NCBI RefSeq assembly: GCF_019195395.1
Contig: NZ_CP078067.1
Location: 1,051,248-1,115,247 of the forward strand
Origin: Kaistella faecalis
Lineage (GTDB): Bacteria; Bacteroidota; Bacteroidia; Flavobacteriales; Weeksellaceae
Direction: 5' to 3'
Length of the DNA stretch: 64,000 bases
The notes under the pieces were generated by a model, which was given only the letters and a program-made list of their open reading frames with translations, made no database searches and was not told the origin of the DNA. How positions within the stretch are numbered: the stretch's first letter is position 1; every line of letters begins with the position of its first letter. Of the stretch, positions 18,163 to 27,129 are shown in pieces. Both the position numbers and the translations under genes were made by a program.

Positions 18163-18686
18163 TCGAGAGCAATATCATTTTCCCAAACGTCGTCAATATT
18201 TTCATCCGGCCCAAAAAAGTTCAGTCCAATCTTTAATGTTTCAGGACTCACGGTCTCGAAAAAACCATCGTAATATCCTTTTCCATAACCCACCCTGTTT
18301 CCGTGGATATCGCAATACAGCAGTGGCGTCAGCACATAATCAAAATTTCTCTCTTTAGAATCTTCATTGCTTTCCGGTTCTGAAATTCCCCACGAATTCT
18401 TTAATAAAGGGGTTTCTTGTGTGATTTCTACCGAAATTAATTTCTTCTTATATATTTTAGGAACGAAAACACGTATCTTATTTTTAAAAAATTCATTCAA
18501 AAACAACTGCGTATCGACTTCGCCTTTTTCGGGAATGGAAAGGAAACAGTGAACTTTCAGATTTTCTTTAAGCGCAAATTTTTCAGTGAAATTTTTAAAT
18601 ATTTTCTCTGATAAATTCGTAACCTCGCCTTGCGACAGATTTTCACGCTTGTGAAGATATTTTTTCCTGATTTCAGATTTTATCAT
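18099..18686 (-). CDS. 5-formyltetrahydrofolate cyclo-ligase
   Basis: Length 195. Converts 5-formyl-THF with ATP to 5,10-methenyl-THF, returning stored folate to the one-carbon pool. Family motifs: KSEIRKKYLHKRENL at the N-terminus, FLSIPEKGEVDT, and the phosphate-binding RVGYGKGYYDGFF. The stop lies inside the convergent lipoprotein gene (64-base overlap), both frames being clearly coding. It is the last gene of the trhO-trhP-ferredoxin operon, one base after the ferredoxin stop. Confidence 0.9.
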   Translation of the reverse strand: MIKSEIRKKYLHKRENLSQGEVTNLSEKIFKNFTEKFALKENLKVHCFLSIPEKGEVDTQLFLNEFFKNKIRVFVPKIYKKKLISVEITQETPLLKNSWGISEPESNEDSKERNFDYVLTPLLYCDIHGNRVGYGKGYYDGFFETVSPETLKIGLNFFGPDENIDDVWENDIALDYLITPAETLSFLGTASKSIK

Positions 18687-18687
18687 A

Positions 18688-18918
18688 TCAGATTTCTTTT
18701 ACCGAAATTATTTTTACGGGACATGCTTTCGCAGCTTTCTCACAAGTTTCAAAAGCCGAATAATGAGGTGTTTTCAAAGTATAAAAACCCTTTCTGTCCT
18801 CAGTTTTCAGCAGTACAGATTTCCCGTCTTTCTTCGACATCCGGAAATATTCGGGCGCGAATTCGACGCAGTAATTACACCCGATACATTTTTCGCGCTG
18901 CAGCGTAACAATCACCAT
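18688..18918 (-). CDS. Single-cluster 4Fe-4S ferredoxin
   Basis: Length 76. Cys11, Cys14 and Cys17 (CIGCNYC) plus the distant Cys-Pro near residue 66 (KACPVKII) give the four ligands of one [4Fe-4S] cluster; the second cluster of bacterial-type ferredoxins is missing. Its start overlaps the trhP stop (TGATG), so it is translated with it. As TrhP-type enzymes carry an iron-sulfur cluster, an electron-donor role for the neighbour is attractive but inferred. Confidence 0.88.
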   Translation of the reverse strand: MVIVTLQREKCIGCNYCVEFAPEYFRMSKKDGKSVLLKTEDRKGFYTLKTPHYSAFETCEKAAKACPVKIISVKEI

Positions 18919-20165
18919 CAGTTATTCTCAACGATTTTATAAAGTTTATCTGAAGGGCGTATTCTGAAATCTGTCTTAAATGTAATAATATCAGATTTCG
19001 AAGCTTTTAAATCACCCGGTTTTTGATCTACCTGCATCGCTTCCAGAACCATTTCCTGAGAACCGGTTGTTGGTCCCTGAATCAAAACGCGGTCGCCTAC
19101 ATTGACATCGTAAGCTTCGATTAAAAATTCTGCAATATTTGATTTGGCGTAAAATGTCCTGCCTTTTCCTACATATACTTTTTTCTGCGTAGCACTTGAA
19201 CCGGAAGTATCGGACCATTCGCCCAGTTTCTGACCGAGATAATAACCGTCCCAAAATCCTCTGTTGTAAACAGTTCCCAGCTGTTTCATCCATTCGTCAA
19301 CTTTTTCCTGACTGAAAGCTCCGTCCGCTAGTGCGTCGATTGCCTCTCTGTAACATTTAGTTACGGTGGCGACGTATTCAGGGGCTCTTCCGCGGCCTTC
19401 GATTTTTAAAACTTTCACGCCGGCATCATTGATCTGATCCAAAAAGCCAATGGTGCAAAGGTCTTTCGGCGACATCATATATTCGTTATCAAGCTCTATT
19501 TCAAAGCCGGATTCCTGATCGATTACAGTATATTTTTTACGGCAATTCTGCTTGCAGGCACCTCTGTTTGCGGATGAATTATGAGAGTGTAAACTCAAAT
19601 AGCATTTCCCGGAAACCGCCATGCACAAAGCTCCATGACCGAAAATTTCAACCTCAACCAAATTTCCTGATGGACCACGAACATCGTCTTTAACGATCTG
19701 ATCACAGATTTTTTTGATTTGAGAAATGGAAAGTTCCCGGCTCATCACCATTGTATCCGCAAAAAGCGCATAAAATTTCACGGTTTCTATGTTAGTGATA
19801 TTGATTTGGGTGGAAATATGAACCTCCATTCCTATTTGCCTCGCATAAGAAATCACCGCCTGATCCATCGCAATAACCGCAGTAAGATTTGCGGCTTTGG
19901 CCTTATCCAAAAGCACTTTAATGATTGATAAATCGTGGTCGTAAACGATTGTATTTAAAGTGAGATAAGTTCTTACGCCCTTTTCAGCGCATCTTCTGGA
20001 GATTTCCGGCAAATCATCAATAGTGAAATTCATGGAAGCTCTTGCCCGCATGTTCAGCTGTTCAACTCCAAAATAAACCGAGTCCGCACCGTTATCCAAT
20101 GCTGCCTGCAGCGAAGTAAAATCACCTGCAGGTGACATCAACTCTATCGTTCCTCTTGCTGTCAT
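18918..20165 (-). CDS. trhP: U32 family tRNA 5-hydroxyuridine hydroxylase TrhP-like
   Basis: Length 415. Peptidase U32 family; in E. coli (YegQ/TrhP) and B. subtilis relatives of this family hydroxylate U34 of tRNA using prephenate and an Fe-S cluster. Barrel features are ELMSPAGDFTSLQAALDNGA, MEVHISTQINITN and the four-cysteine set in FGHGALCMAVSGKCYL plus GACKQNCRKKY (Cys181, 188, 204, 208), likely cluster ligands. Residues 329-415 form a separate C-terminal domain that is closely repeated at the end of TrhO. Start overlaps the trhO stop by one base (TAATG). RlhA-type 23S rRNA hydroxylases are the other possibility; length favours TrhP. Confidence 0.8.
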   Translation of the reverse strand: MTARGTIELMSPAGDFTSLQAALDNGADSVYFGVEQLNMRARASMNFTIDDLPEISRRCAEKGVRTYLTLNTIVYDHDLSIIKVLLDKAKAANLTAVIAMDQAVISYARQIGMEVHISTQINITNIETVKFYALFADTMVMSRELSISQIKKICDQIVKDDVRGPSGNLVEVEIFGHGALCMAVSGKCYLSLHSHNSSANRGACKQNCRKKYTVIDQESGFEIELDNEYMMSPKDLCTIGFLDQINDAGVKVLKIEGRGRAPEYVATVTKCYREAIDALADGAFSQEKVDEWMKQLGTVYNRGFWDGYYLGQKLGEWSDTSGSSATQKKVYVGKGRTFYAKSNIAEFLIEAYDVNVGDRVLIQGPTTGSQEMVLEAMQVDQKPGDLKASKSDIITFKTDFRIRPSDKLYKIVENN

Positions 20166-21520
20166 TACGCTAAAATTTTGTATAATTTATCACTCAGGCG
20201 AATTCTGAAAGGAATGGGGAAAGTAATTTGATCTCCGGGTTTCGCGCTCTCACACGAGTTTCCGTTCGCGAAAATTTCAGTAATGATCATTTCCTGTTCC
20301 CCTGTTGTTGGACCGGAAATCAGAACTTTATCTCCAATTGAAAGCTCATCATTCTCAATTAAAAACTGAGCAATTTTAGATTTTGTATAGTAATGTTCAG
20401 CTTTTCCGAGGAGAACTTTTTTCACCGAAATTTTTTGGCGGATATTGGTTGTTTCAGCTTTTGCCAAAGGTTTATTTGGAAGATCACCGCTCTTTTTAAA
20501 CTTCAAAGCCTCAGATTTACCTTTCCGGAAAATTTTATTTCCAACCTGAATTCCTCTTCTTAATTTAATCTGCTCGTCTAAAGGCAAATGAATAATATTC
20601 TGACATTCCTCCGAACAGCAGTTTTCCATCGCCGCTTTACATTCATCACACTGGATAAAAAGTAAATGACAGCCGTCATTCGCGCAGTTAGTGTGATTAT
20701 CACACGGTTTTCCGCACTGGTGACACTGGGAAACAATATCGTCTGTAATTCTCTCGCCCAAGCGGTGATCGAACACAAAATTTTTCCCTATAAATTTACT
20801 TTCAATATTTTCTTCCTTGATTTGGCGCGTATATTCGATGATTCCGCCTTCAAGCTGAAATACATTTTTGAACCCCTGATGTTTGAAATAAGCACTCGCT
20901 TTTTCACAACGGATTCCTCCAGTACAGTACATTAAAAGGTTTTTATCTTCTTTAAAATCCTGTAATTGCTCGTTGATAATCGGCAGACTTTCTCTGAACG
21001 TTTCGACATCAGGAGTAATCGCGCCTTCGAAATGACCGACTTCACTTTCGTAGTGATTACGGAAATCAACCACAATCGTATTCGGATCTTCGAGTAAATT
21101 ATTAAATTCTTTAGCTTTTAAATGAACTCCTTTGTTGGTTACATCGAAAGTTTCGTCGTTTAAACCGTCGGCAACGATTTTATGTCTGACTTTAATCGTA
21201 AGTTTCAAAAACGAATGATCGTCATGCTCTACAGCGACATTCAGGCGGATTCCTTTCATGAAATCGTATACTTCCAACGTATCGCGGAAAGCTTCCAGAT
21301 TTTCTGCAGGAATACTCATCTGAGCATTGATTCCTTCATGGGCAACGTAAATACGGCCTAATGCATCGAGTGCGTTCCAGGCTATAAATAATTCGTCGCG
21401 AAATTTTTTGGGATCTGAGATTTTGGCGTACGCATAGAAAGACAAAGTAAGGCGCTGCTTACCGGCTTCATCAATTAACTGAGCTCTTTCTTCTGCGCTT
21501 AAAGTGTTGTACAGTTGCAT
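20165..21520 (-). CDS. trhO: tRNA uridine(34) hydroxylase TrhO with added C-terminal domain
   Basis: Length 451, about 100 residues longer than E. coli TrhO (YceA). It performs oxygen-dependent hydroxylation of U34. Order: N-terminal acylphosphatase-like domain (1-125), rhodanese domain (125-235; IVVDFRNHYESEVGHFEGA, catalytic Cys199 in LMYCTGGIRCEKA), a cysteine cluster (266-306; CHQCGKPCDNHTNC, CDECKAAMENCC) likely to hold zinc, then residues 367-451, a domain shared with the neighbouring TrhP. First gene of the four-gene operon. Confidence 0.88.
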   Translation of the reverse strand: MQLYNTLSAEERAQLIDEAGKQRLTLSFYAYAKISDPKKFRDELFIAWNALDALGRIYVAHEGINAQMSIPAENLEAFRDTLEVYDFMKGIRLNVAVEHDDHSFLKLTIKVRHKIVADGLNDETFDVTNKGVHLKAKEFNNLLEDPNTIVVDFRNHYESEVGHFEGAITPDVETFRESLPIINEQLQDFKEDKNLLMYCTGGIRCEKASAYFKHQGFKNVFQLEGGIIEYTRQIKEENIESKFIGKNFVFDHRLGERITDDIVSQCHQCGKPCDNHTNCANDGCHLLFIQCDECKAAMENCCSEECQNIIHLPLDEQIKLRRGIQVGNKIFRKGKSEALKFKKSGDLPNKPLAKAETTNIRQKISVKKVLLGKAEHYYTKSKIAQFLIENDELSIGDKVLISGPTTGEQEMIITEIFANGNSCESAKPGDQITFPIPFRIRLSDKLYKILA

Positions 21521-21592
21521 GCTATAAACGGTTTAAGTGAGAAAATTTTTGTAAAGATACGCAATTTGAGCTTTGCCGAAAAACCCGCGGAA

Positions 21593-22753
21593 TTAATATT
21601 CGGCGTAGATATATTTTAAAATATTCCTGTCTTTTTCGGTAAATGGAACTTTTCTGCGTGCCATTGCGAGTTCGGCAACCTCGTACGCCTTTTCAAGTTT
21701 GAATTTTTCATCGCCTTTCATTCCGCCCCAGGAAAAACTTTCGATCAGGTTGGCCGGAAAGCCGCTTTTGAAAATATTGGCTGCCACTCCCACTACTGTT
21801 CCTGTATTAAACTGTGTATTAATCGCACTTTTCGAATGATCGCCCATAATTAATCCGGTAAACTGTAAACCTGTGTTGGCGAATCTTTTGGTTCTGTAAT
21901 TCCAAAGTTTAACCTCAGCATAATTGTTTTTAAGGTTCGATGAATTGGTGTCTGCACCGAGATTACACCATTCGCCGATCACGGAATTTCCTATAAATCC
22001 ATCGTGACCTTTATTGGAATATCCGAAAATCACAATATTATTCACTTCACCGCCCACTTTTGACTGTGGACCGATGGTGGTTGCACCGTAAATTTTTGCT
22101 CCCAAATTAAACTTCGATTCTTCGCAAAGCGCGATTGGGCCACGAAGATTACAGCCTTCCATCACTTCTGCGTTCTTGCCAATATAAATTTTCCCGGTTT
22201 TGGTGTTTAAAGTTGAGAATTCTACAGAAGCGCCTTCTTCAATAAACAGATCCTGTGCTTCACCCAGGAAGCCATTGGTATTTGACAGTTCGGCGGAAAC
22301 TCTTCCTCTTGTCAGCAACTCAAAATCGAAATTGATGGCTTTTTCGTTGTATGAAAATAGATCCGTCGGTTGTTTGAAGAAAAGCACGCCTTCGTGAACA
22401 TCGGTCATTTTCTCGATTTGGTTCAGAGAAAAATTCTTCATATTGATTCTGGCGGCCAAGAGTTCGTTTTCGTATACAAGAGCTTCGCCTAATTTCAAAT
22501 CCTTAATCTGCTTTAAAACCTCAGCCTCAGGAAGAAAATTAGGAACAACAAACAGACTTTCAACATCTTCGGGTTTTCTGAATTTTTCCTGCAGATAGTC
22601 TTCCGTGAGAAACGAAACTGAACTTATATCTAACAGTTTCTGCCATCTTTCGCTGAAGGTTAAAATGCCGCAACGCATTTCTGCTACGGGTCGTGTGAAA
22701 GTAAGCGGTAAAAAATCTTCCCAGAACTGGGCATCAGAAAAAACAAGCTGCAT
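21593..22753 (-). CDS. Alternative GlmU-type sugar nucleotidyltransferase with left-handed beta-helix
   Basis: Length 386. Matches what is known of the Bacteroidota alternative GlmU, thought to do both the acetyltransfer and uridylyl transfer to UDP-GlcNAc. The N-terminus (VFSDAQFWEDFLPLTFTRPVAEMRCGIL) is the changed nucleotidyltransferase-like part; residues 150-345 carry hexapeptide repeats (IYIGKNAEVMEGCNLRGPIA, GEWCNLGADTNSSNLKNNY) as in GlmU. The KxxTxxxPxxH-type signature of classical GlmU is not evident. Monocistronic or leading into the region before trhO. Confidence 0.78.
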   Translation of the reverse strand: MQLVFSDAQFWEDFLPLTFTRPVAEMRCGILTFSERWQKLLDISSVSFLTEDYLQEKFRKPEDVESLFVVPNFLPEAEVLKQIKDLKLGEALVYENELLAARINMKNFSLNQIEKMTDVHEGVLFFKQPTDLFSYNEKAINFDFELLTRGRVSAELSNTNGFLGEAQDLFIEEGASVEFSTLNTKTGKIYIGKNAEVMEGCNLRGPIALCEESKFNLGAKIYGATTIGPQSKVGGEVNNIVIFGYSNKGHDGFIGNSVIGEWCNLGADTNSSNLKNNYAEVKLWNYRTKRFANTGLQFTGLIMGDHSKSAINTQFNTGTVVGVAANIFKSGFPANLIESFSWGGMKGDEKFKLEKAYEVAELAMARRKVPFTEKDRNILKYIYAEY

Positions 22754-22780
22754 AAAAATAAGATTTAAGTTCTATGATTT

Positions 22781-22788
22781 CAAAATTA
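22781..22788 (-). promoter_or_regulatory. -7 box of the alternative glmU gene
   Basis: Minus strand TAATTTTG, full match, 27 bases before the ATG and just past the rpmE terminator. Confidence 0.4.
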
Positions 22789-22792
22789 CAAT

Positions 22793-22821
22793 AAAAAAAG
22801 TCTTTCAGAAACCTGAAAGAC
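22793..22821 (-). terminator. Terminator of rpmE
   Basis: Stem GTCTTTCAG (22800-22808) with CTGAAAGAC (22813-22821), followed on the minus strand by seven T. Confidence 0.85.
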
Positions 22822-22847
22822 CTTTATATGGGTAAAAAACCTCAATA

Positions 22848-23099
22848 TTATTTTGAGAATTTTTTGTACTTGTTCATGAATTTATCAACTCTACCTGCAG
22901 TATCAACCAATTTCACTTTACCAGTGTAAAATGGGTGAGAAGTTGAAGAGATTTCCATTTTCACCAATGGGAAAGTTTCTCCTTCGTATTCAATTGTATC
23001 TTTGGTATCTGCAGTAGATTTGCAAAGAAACATCTCGTCGTTACTCATATCTTTGAAAACAACAAGTCTATAGTTTTCCGGGTGGATTCCGTTTTTCAT
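22848..23099 (-). CDS. rpmE2: 50S ribosomal protein L31 type B
   Basis: Length 83. [20 protein letters not shown] and [20 protein letters not shown] are typical bL31. The four zinc-binding cysteines of type A are absent (only one cysteine, in FLCKS), so this is the zinc-free form, the usual one in Flavobacteriia. Own strong promoter and terminator. Confidence 0.95.
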   Translation of the reverse strand: MKNGIHPENYRLVVFKDMSNDEMFLCKSTADTKDTIEYEGETFPLVKMEISSTSHPFYTGKVKLVDTAGRVDKFMNKYKKFSK

Positions 23100-23171
23100 A
23101 ATAAAAATTTTAATAAATTAAAGTTTTGCTTCAGAAGTAGTAATGGATATTCCTCTGCTAATTTTAGACGG

Positions 23172-23201
23172 CAAAAGTACAATTAATTTTTTAATCTGCA
23201 A
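23172..23201 (-). promoter_or_regulatory. Promoter of rpmE
   Basis: Minus strand: TTG (23201-23199), 19-base spacer, TACTTTTG (23179-23172). TTGCAGATTAAAAAAT from the -33 box onward is the same as in the rpsL promoter. Confidence 0.8.
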
Positions 23202-23248
23202 ATACTCAGATTGATAATTTTAAAATTTTTAGGTTCAACATTTTTAAT

Positions 23249-23256
23249 TAAATTTG
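23249..23256 (+). promoter_or_regulatory. -7 box of the beta-helix lipoprotein gene
   Basis: TAAATTTG, full match, 26 bases before the ATG at 23283; supports that start over the upstream in-frame 23211. Confidence 0.45.
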
Positions 23257-23282
23257 AAACTTATATCTATTCCGCTCATTCA

Positions 23283-24665
23283 ATGAATAAAATAAAAATC
23301 CTTTTCGCTTTTTCATTCTGGATGCTGTTAACAGCAGTATCGTGCAACAGAGACGACATCACCTTCGACAGTCCTTCTCAACTGCTGCGTTTTTCGGCGG
23401 ATACCGTTTTTCTGGATACCGTGTACAACCAGGTGAGATCCGAAACTTATGCGGTGAAAATTTACAATGACGAAGATAAGGATGTGATGATTCCGCGTAT
23501 TGCCTTGCAAAGCGGCTCTTCTTCTCTTTACAGAATTAATGTGGATGGGAAAGCCGGTACCGATTTCAGCAATATTCCGCTGAGAAAAAAAGACAGTCTA
23601 TATGTTTTTGTAGAAATTGCGCCGGTTGCCAACGCGCCCGAAGCGATTGCAGAAGACCAGATTCAGATCCAAACTCCCGCAGGAAACCAGCATGTAACCT
23701 TATTTTCGGTAGTTCAGGATGCGGAGTTCTATATTCAGAGCGAAACAAATCCTAATGTTTTAGATACAGACACCAACTGGACGAAGGAAAAAGCAAAAAT
23801 AATTTTTGGCGACCTCACGGTTGCCGAGGGCAAAACTTTAGATATTCAGAAAGGAACGAAAGTATATTTCCATAAAAACAGCGGTTTGAAGATTTCTAAA
23901 AATGCGAACCTCAATGTGCTGGGAGATCTGAATCAGGAAGTAATCTTCCGTGGTGACAGAAACGATTCAAGATACGATACCATCCCGAAAAACTGGAACG
24001 GAATTAGATTCGAAACCGGTTCTCACCTTAATATGAATTATGCAAAAGTTTTCGGCGGAACAAGAGGTCTGGAAATGAACGAAACACAGGCAGTAATCAC
24101 CAACACCATAGTTCACACTTTCCAGGAATACGGGATTTTCGCAGTGAAATCAAACATCAATGCATCAAATTTAGTTATGAATAACTGTGGCGAAGCAGCG
24201 GTGGGGATTTTCAAAGGCGGAAATTACAATATCACGCATTCCACTTTGGCGAATTACTGGGACTTTAACGCTGCGCTTCCCGGTCTCGGAATTTATGCAA
24301 CCAACGAATACCAGAACGGAACAACTTTGGAAAACGGGCCGTTAACTTTAAAGGTGAATAATTCAATTATTTACGGTTACGCTGAAAACATGGTTGAACT
24401 TAAACCAATTTCCGGGCAGGTTTTTACCACAGAATTCAATTATTCGCTGCTTAAGTACGGTGCAAAAGCAACTTACGCAACTGCAAATTCCATTACGAAT
24501 AAGGATCCGAAATTTATGAATTATTTTACCCAAAAAATGAATTTAAGGGTAAGTGAAGATTCGCCTGCGAAGGGGGAAGGAAGTACTGCTGTAGCTGCGA
24601 CGGTTCCTCTAGACGTTGTGAAAATTTCCAGAACCGCTTCCCCAACGATGGGTGCATATCAATAA
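23283..24665 (+). CDS. Lipoprotein with right-handed beta-helix domain
   Basis: Length 460 from the ATG chosen here (MNKIKILFAFSF, lipobox LTAVSC). An N-terminal beta-sandwich-like part (residues 25-140) precedes a parallel beta-helix with short strands and repeated N and G turns (GKTLDIQKGTKVYFHKNSGL, LNMNYAKVFGGTRGLEMNE). Such domains occur in polysaccharide-binding or -degrading surface lipoproteins; no catalytic set is evident. The frame is open to 23211 but the extra codons lie over the promoter. Confidence 0.75.
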   Translation: MNKIKILFAFSFWMLLTAVSCNRDDITFDSPSQLLRFSADTVFLDTVYNQVRSETYAVKIYNDEDKDVMIPRIALQSGSSSLYRINVDGKAGTDFSNIPLRKKDSLYVFVEIAPVANAPEAIAEDQIQIQTPAGNQHVTLFSVVQDAEFYIQSETNPNVLDTDTNWTKEKAKIIFGDLTVAEGKTLDIQKGTKVYFHKNSGLKISKNANLNVLGDLNQEVIFRGDRNDSRYDTIPKNWNGIRFETGSHLNMNYAKVFGGTRGLEMNETQAVITNTIVHTFQEYGIFAVKSNINASNLVMNNCGEAAVGIFKGGNYNITHSTLANYWDFNAALPGLGIYATNEYQNGTTLENGPLTLKVNNSIIYGYAENMVELKPISGQVFTTEFNYSLLKYGAKATYATANSITNKDPKFMNYFTQKMNLRVSEDSPAKGEGSTAVAATVPLDVVKISRTASPTMGAYQ

Positions 24666-24668
24666 TAT

Positions 24669-24995
24669 ATGGAAATTACCAAACTTCAGAAAGAGGTAGA
24701 TGAATGGATAAAAACTGTGGGGGTCCGTTATTTCAACGAGCTCACGAACATGGCAATGCTGACCGAAGAAGTAGGCGAAGTTGCCAGAATTATAGCCAGA
24801 AGATATGGTGAACAGAGCGAAAAGGAAAGCGATAAAACCAAGGATTTGGGCGAAGAACTGGCCGATGTTTTATTCGTGACTTTATGTTTGGCCAACCAAA
24901 CCGGAACCAACCTGCAGGAAGCTTTCGATAAGAAAATGAAACTTAAAACCGAAAGAGATTCAGCACGTCACCAGAATAACGAGAAACTGAAATAA
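24669..24995 (+). CDS. MazG-like nucleotide pyrophosphohydrolase
   Basis: Length 108. All-alpha NTP pyrophosphatase: the metal-binding motifs are LTEEVGEVAR and DLGEELADVLFVTLC (ExxE ... ExxD). It should cleave unwanted (d)NTPs to monophosphates. It starts 3 bases after the beta-helix lipoprotein and 15 before aroA, so the three genes are likely one transcript. Confidence 0.85.
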   Translation: MEITKLQKEVDEWIKTVGVRYFNELTNMAMLTEEVGEVARIIARRYGEQSEKESDKTKDLGEELADVLFVTLCLANQTGTNLQEAFDKKMKLKTERDSARHQNNEKLK

Positions 24996-25010
24996 CACAT
25001 AACTTATTAA

Positions 25011-26246
25011 ATGTTTTTAGAAAAATCCAGAGTTATTGGGAACAAAACTATAGAAATAAGCGGTTCGAAAAGCATTTCGAATCGCTTGTTGATTCTGCAT
25101 CAGCTTTTTGAAAACATTATCATCGAAAATCTGTCGAATTCTCAGGATACCCAGTTGCTTCAAGCTGCTCTGCAGAGTAATTCCGAAAGAATTGATATTC
25201 ATCACGCCGGAACTGCGATGCGGTTTCTCACTTCCTATTGTGCGATCCAGGAAGGTAAAACTGTGGTCATAACAGGCTCTGAGCGAATGAAAAACCGTCC
25301 GATTAAATTTCTGGTCGATGCGTTACGGCATTTGGGTGCCGAAATTTCTTACCTTGAAAAAGAAGGCTATCCGCCGTTGAAAATCACCGGAAAAAAGATT
25401 CAAAAAAACAGCGTCACGATTCCAGCTCATATTTCCAGCCAGTTCATTACATCGCTATTGTTGATTGCTGCCAAGCTTGAAAACGGTCTGGAAATAACGC
25501 TTAACGGAAAAATCACCTCGAGACCGTACCTTGAAATGACCTTGAAAATCCTGCGTACTGTGGGAATAACCAATCATTGGGAAGGAAATATCATTAAAAT
25601 AGATCCCAATATTCATACAGAGAAGCAGTCTCAAAGCATTCCATTCGTCGTGGAAAGCGACTGGAGCTCGGCCTCTTATTTTTATTCACTGGCGGCTATT
25701 TCCCGCGAAACCATTAACTTAAAAAGCTTTAAGCCCTATTCTCTCCAGGGAGATTCTATCATTAAAGAAATCTACTGGAAATTTTTCGGCGTAAATACGA
25801 TTTCCGAAGGTGCAGAATCTAGGATTTCATTGCTGCCCGAAAATTATTTTAATTTCCCTGAAATTATTTCATTAAATATGAATGACTGTCCGGATATTGC
25901 ACAAACCCTTTGCGTAACTGCAACTGCTATGAATATTCCTTTTGAAATTACCGGACTCGAAACTTTGAAAGTAAAAGAAACCGACCGCTTGCTGGCACTG
26001 AAGAATGAACTGTTTAAAATCGGATGTATCGCCGAAATCACCGAAGATTCTATCCATTCCGTGAAATTTTTCGAACCTAATGAGAATATATCGATCGAAA
26101 CGTATAACGATCACAGAATGGCAATGAGTTTCGCTCCCTTTTGCCTTATTAAAGATTTAAAGATTGAAAATCCTGAAGTTGTTGAAAAATCCTATCCTGA
26201 TTTTTGGCAGGATTTCAGAGCACTTACAGACAAAACCGACTCGTAA
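25011..26246 (+). CDS. aroA: 3-phosphoshikimate 1-carboxyvinyltransferase (EPSP synthase)
   Basis: Length 411. Sixth step of the shikimate pathway: transfer of enolpyruvyl from PEP to shikimate-3-phosphate. Motifs: SGSKSISNRLLIL (phosphate and PEP contacts), AGTAMRFLTSYCA, SSQFITSLLLIA, KETDRLLALKNEL and YNDHRMAMSFAPF. The classical PGSKS has become ISGSKS and GNAGT became HAGT, so this is a divergent Bacteroidota form. Followed one base later by an SDR gene. Confidence 0.93.
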   Translation: MFLEKSRVIGNKTIEISGSKSISNRLLILHQLFENIIIENLSNSQDTQLLQAALQSNSERIDIHHAGTAMRFLTSYCAIQEGKTVVITGSERMKNRPIKFLVDALRHLGAEISYLEKEGYPPLKITGKKIQKNSVTIPAHISSQFITSLLLIAAKLENGLEITLNGKITSRPYLEMTLKILRTVGITNHWEGNIIKIDPNIHTEKQSQSIPFVVESDWSSASYFYSLAAISRETINLKSFKPYSLQGDSIIKEIYWKFFGVNTISEGAESRISLLPENYFNFPEIISLNMNDCPDIAQTLCVTATAMNIPFEITGLETLKVKETDRLLALKNELFKIGCIAEITEDSIHSVKFFEPNENISIETYNDHRMAMSFAPFCLIKDLKIENPEVVEKSYPDFWQDFRALTDKTDS

Positions 26247-26247
26247 A

Positions 26248-27036
26248 ATGACAATAATAATTACCGGAACTTCTACAGGTATCGGATTCGCATTAGCGGA
26301 ATACTTGGGCAAAAAGGGACACAACGTGTTCGGATTAAGCCGCAAAAATGTAGAATCCGCCTATTTTAAAACAATTCCGACAGATATTACCGAAAACCTG
26401 CAGGTTCAGAATGCCATATCGGAAATTTTAAAGACAGAAAAAAATATTGATGTCCTGATTAACAATGCCGGAATGGGTATGGTTGGAGCGGTAGAAGATT
26501 CCACGCAGGAAGAAATCCTTAAATTATTTAATCTGAATTTAGTAGGTTCTGTTCAAATGATGAGTGCTGTTTTACCATCAATGCGTGCACAGAAACTCGG
26601 AAAAATCATCAACATCTCGAGTATTGGAAGTGAAATGGGATTGCCGTTCCGTGGGTTTTATTCTGCCTCAAAATCAGCACTAGACAAAGTGACAGAAGCG
26701 ATCCGTTACGAAGTTTCGCCTTGGAACGTTGATGTCTGTACACTTCATCTAGGTGACATTAAAACAAAAATTGCTGAAAACCGTGTAAAAACAAAAGTTT
26801 CTGAACCTTACCTAAAGACTTTCGATAAAATTTACGCAATTATGAATGCTCATGTTGATAACGGCACAGAACCAGCAGAAGTTGCTGCTTACATTGAAAA
26901 ACTGCTGACCAAAAAATCGTGGAAAGCGCATTACTATTTTGGTAAGTTCGGACAGAAAATTGGCGTTCCACTGAAATGGATCCTTCCTCAGAATTTTTAT
27001 GAAAACCTTATGCGTAAGTATAACCAGATGGATTAG
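26248..27036 (+). CDS. Short-chain dehydrogenase/reductase
   Basis: Length 262 from ATG 26248 (MTIIITGTSTGIG); a longer frame into aroA is not needed. Classical SDR: TGTSTGIG dinucleotide motif, NNAGMG, catalytic Ser in IINISSIGSEMG, and YSASK with Tyr and Lys. No basic residue marks NADP preference clearly. Substrate unknown; position after aroA does not prove a shikimate role. Confidence 0.9.
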   Translation: MTIIITGTSTGIGFALAEYLGKKGHNVFGLSRKNVESAYFKTIPTDITENLQVQNAISEILKTEKNIDVLINNAGMGMVGAVEDSTQEEILKLFNLNLVGSVQMMSAVLPSMRAQKLGKIINISSIGSEMGLPFRGFYSASKSALDKVTEAIRYEVSPWNVDVCTLHLGDIKTKIAENRVKTKVSEPYLKTFDKIYAIMNAHVDNGTEPAEVAAYIEKLLTKKSWKAHYYFGKFGQKIGVPLKWILPQNFYENLMRKYNQMD

Positions 27037-27098
27037 ATAAATAATTATATAGCTTTGTCAGCATGTAATTTTTGTCTCCGTACATATTCCAAATAATG

Positions 27099-27106
27099 TA
27101 TATTTG
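27099..27106 (+). promoter_or_regulatory. -7 box of the 27130 gene
   Basis: TATATTTG, full match, 23 bases before the ATG. A TTG at 27072 stands 24 bases away, slightly too far. Confidence 0.45.
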
Positions 27107-27129
27107 TGTACAACCCCAAAACTTAAAAA

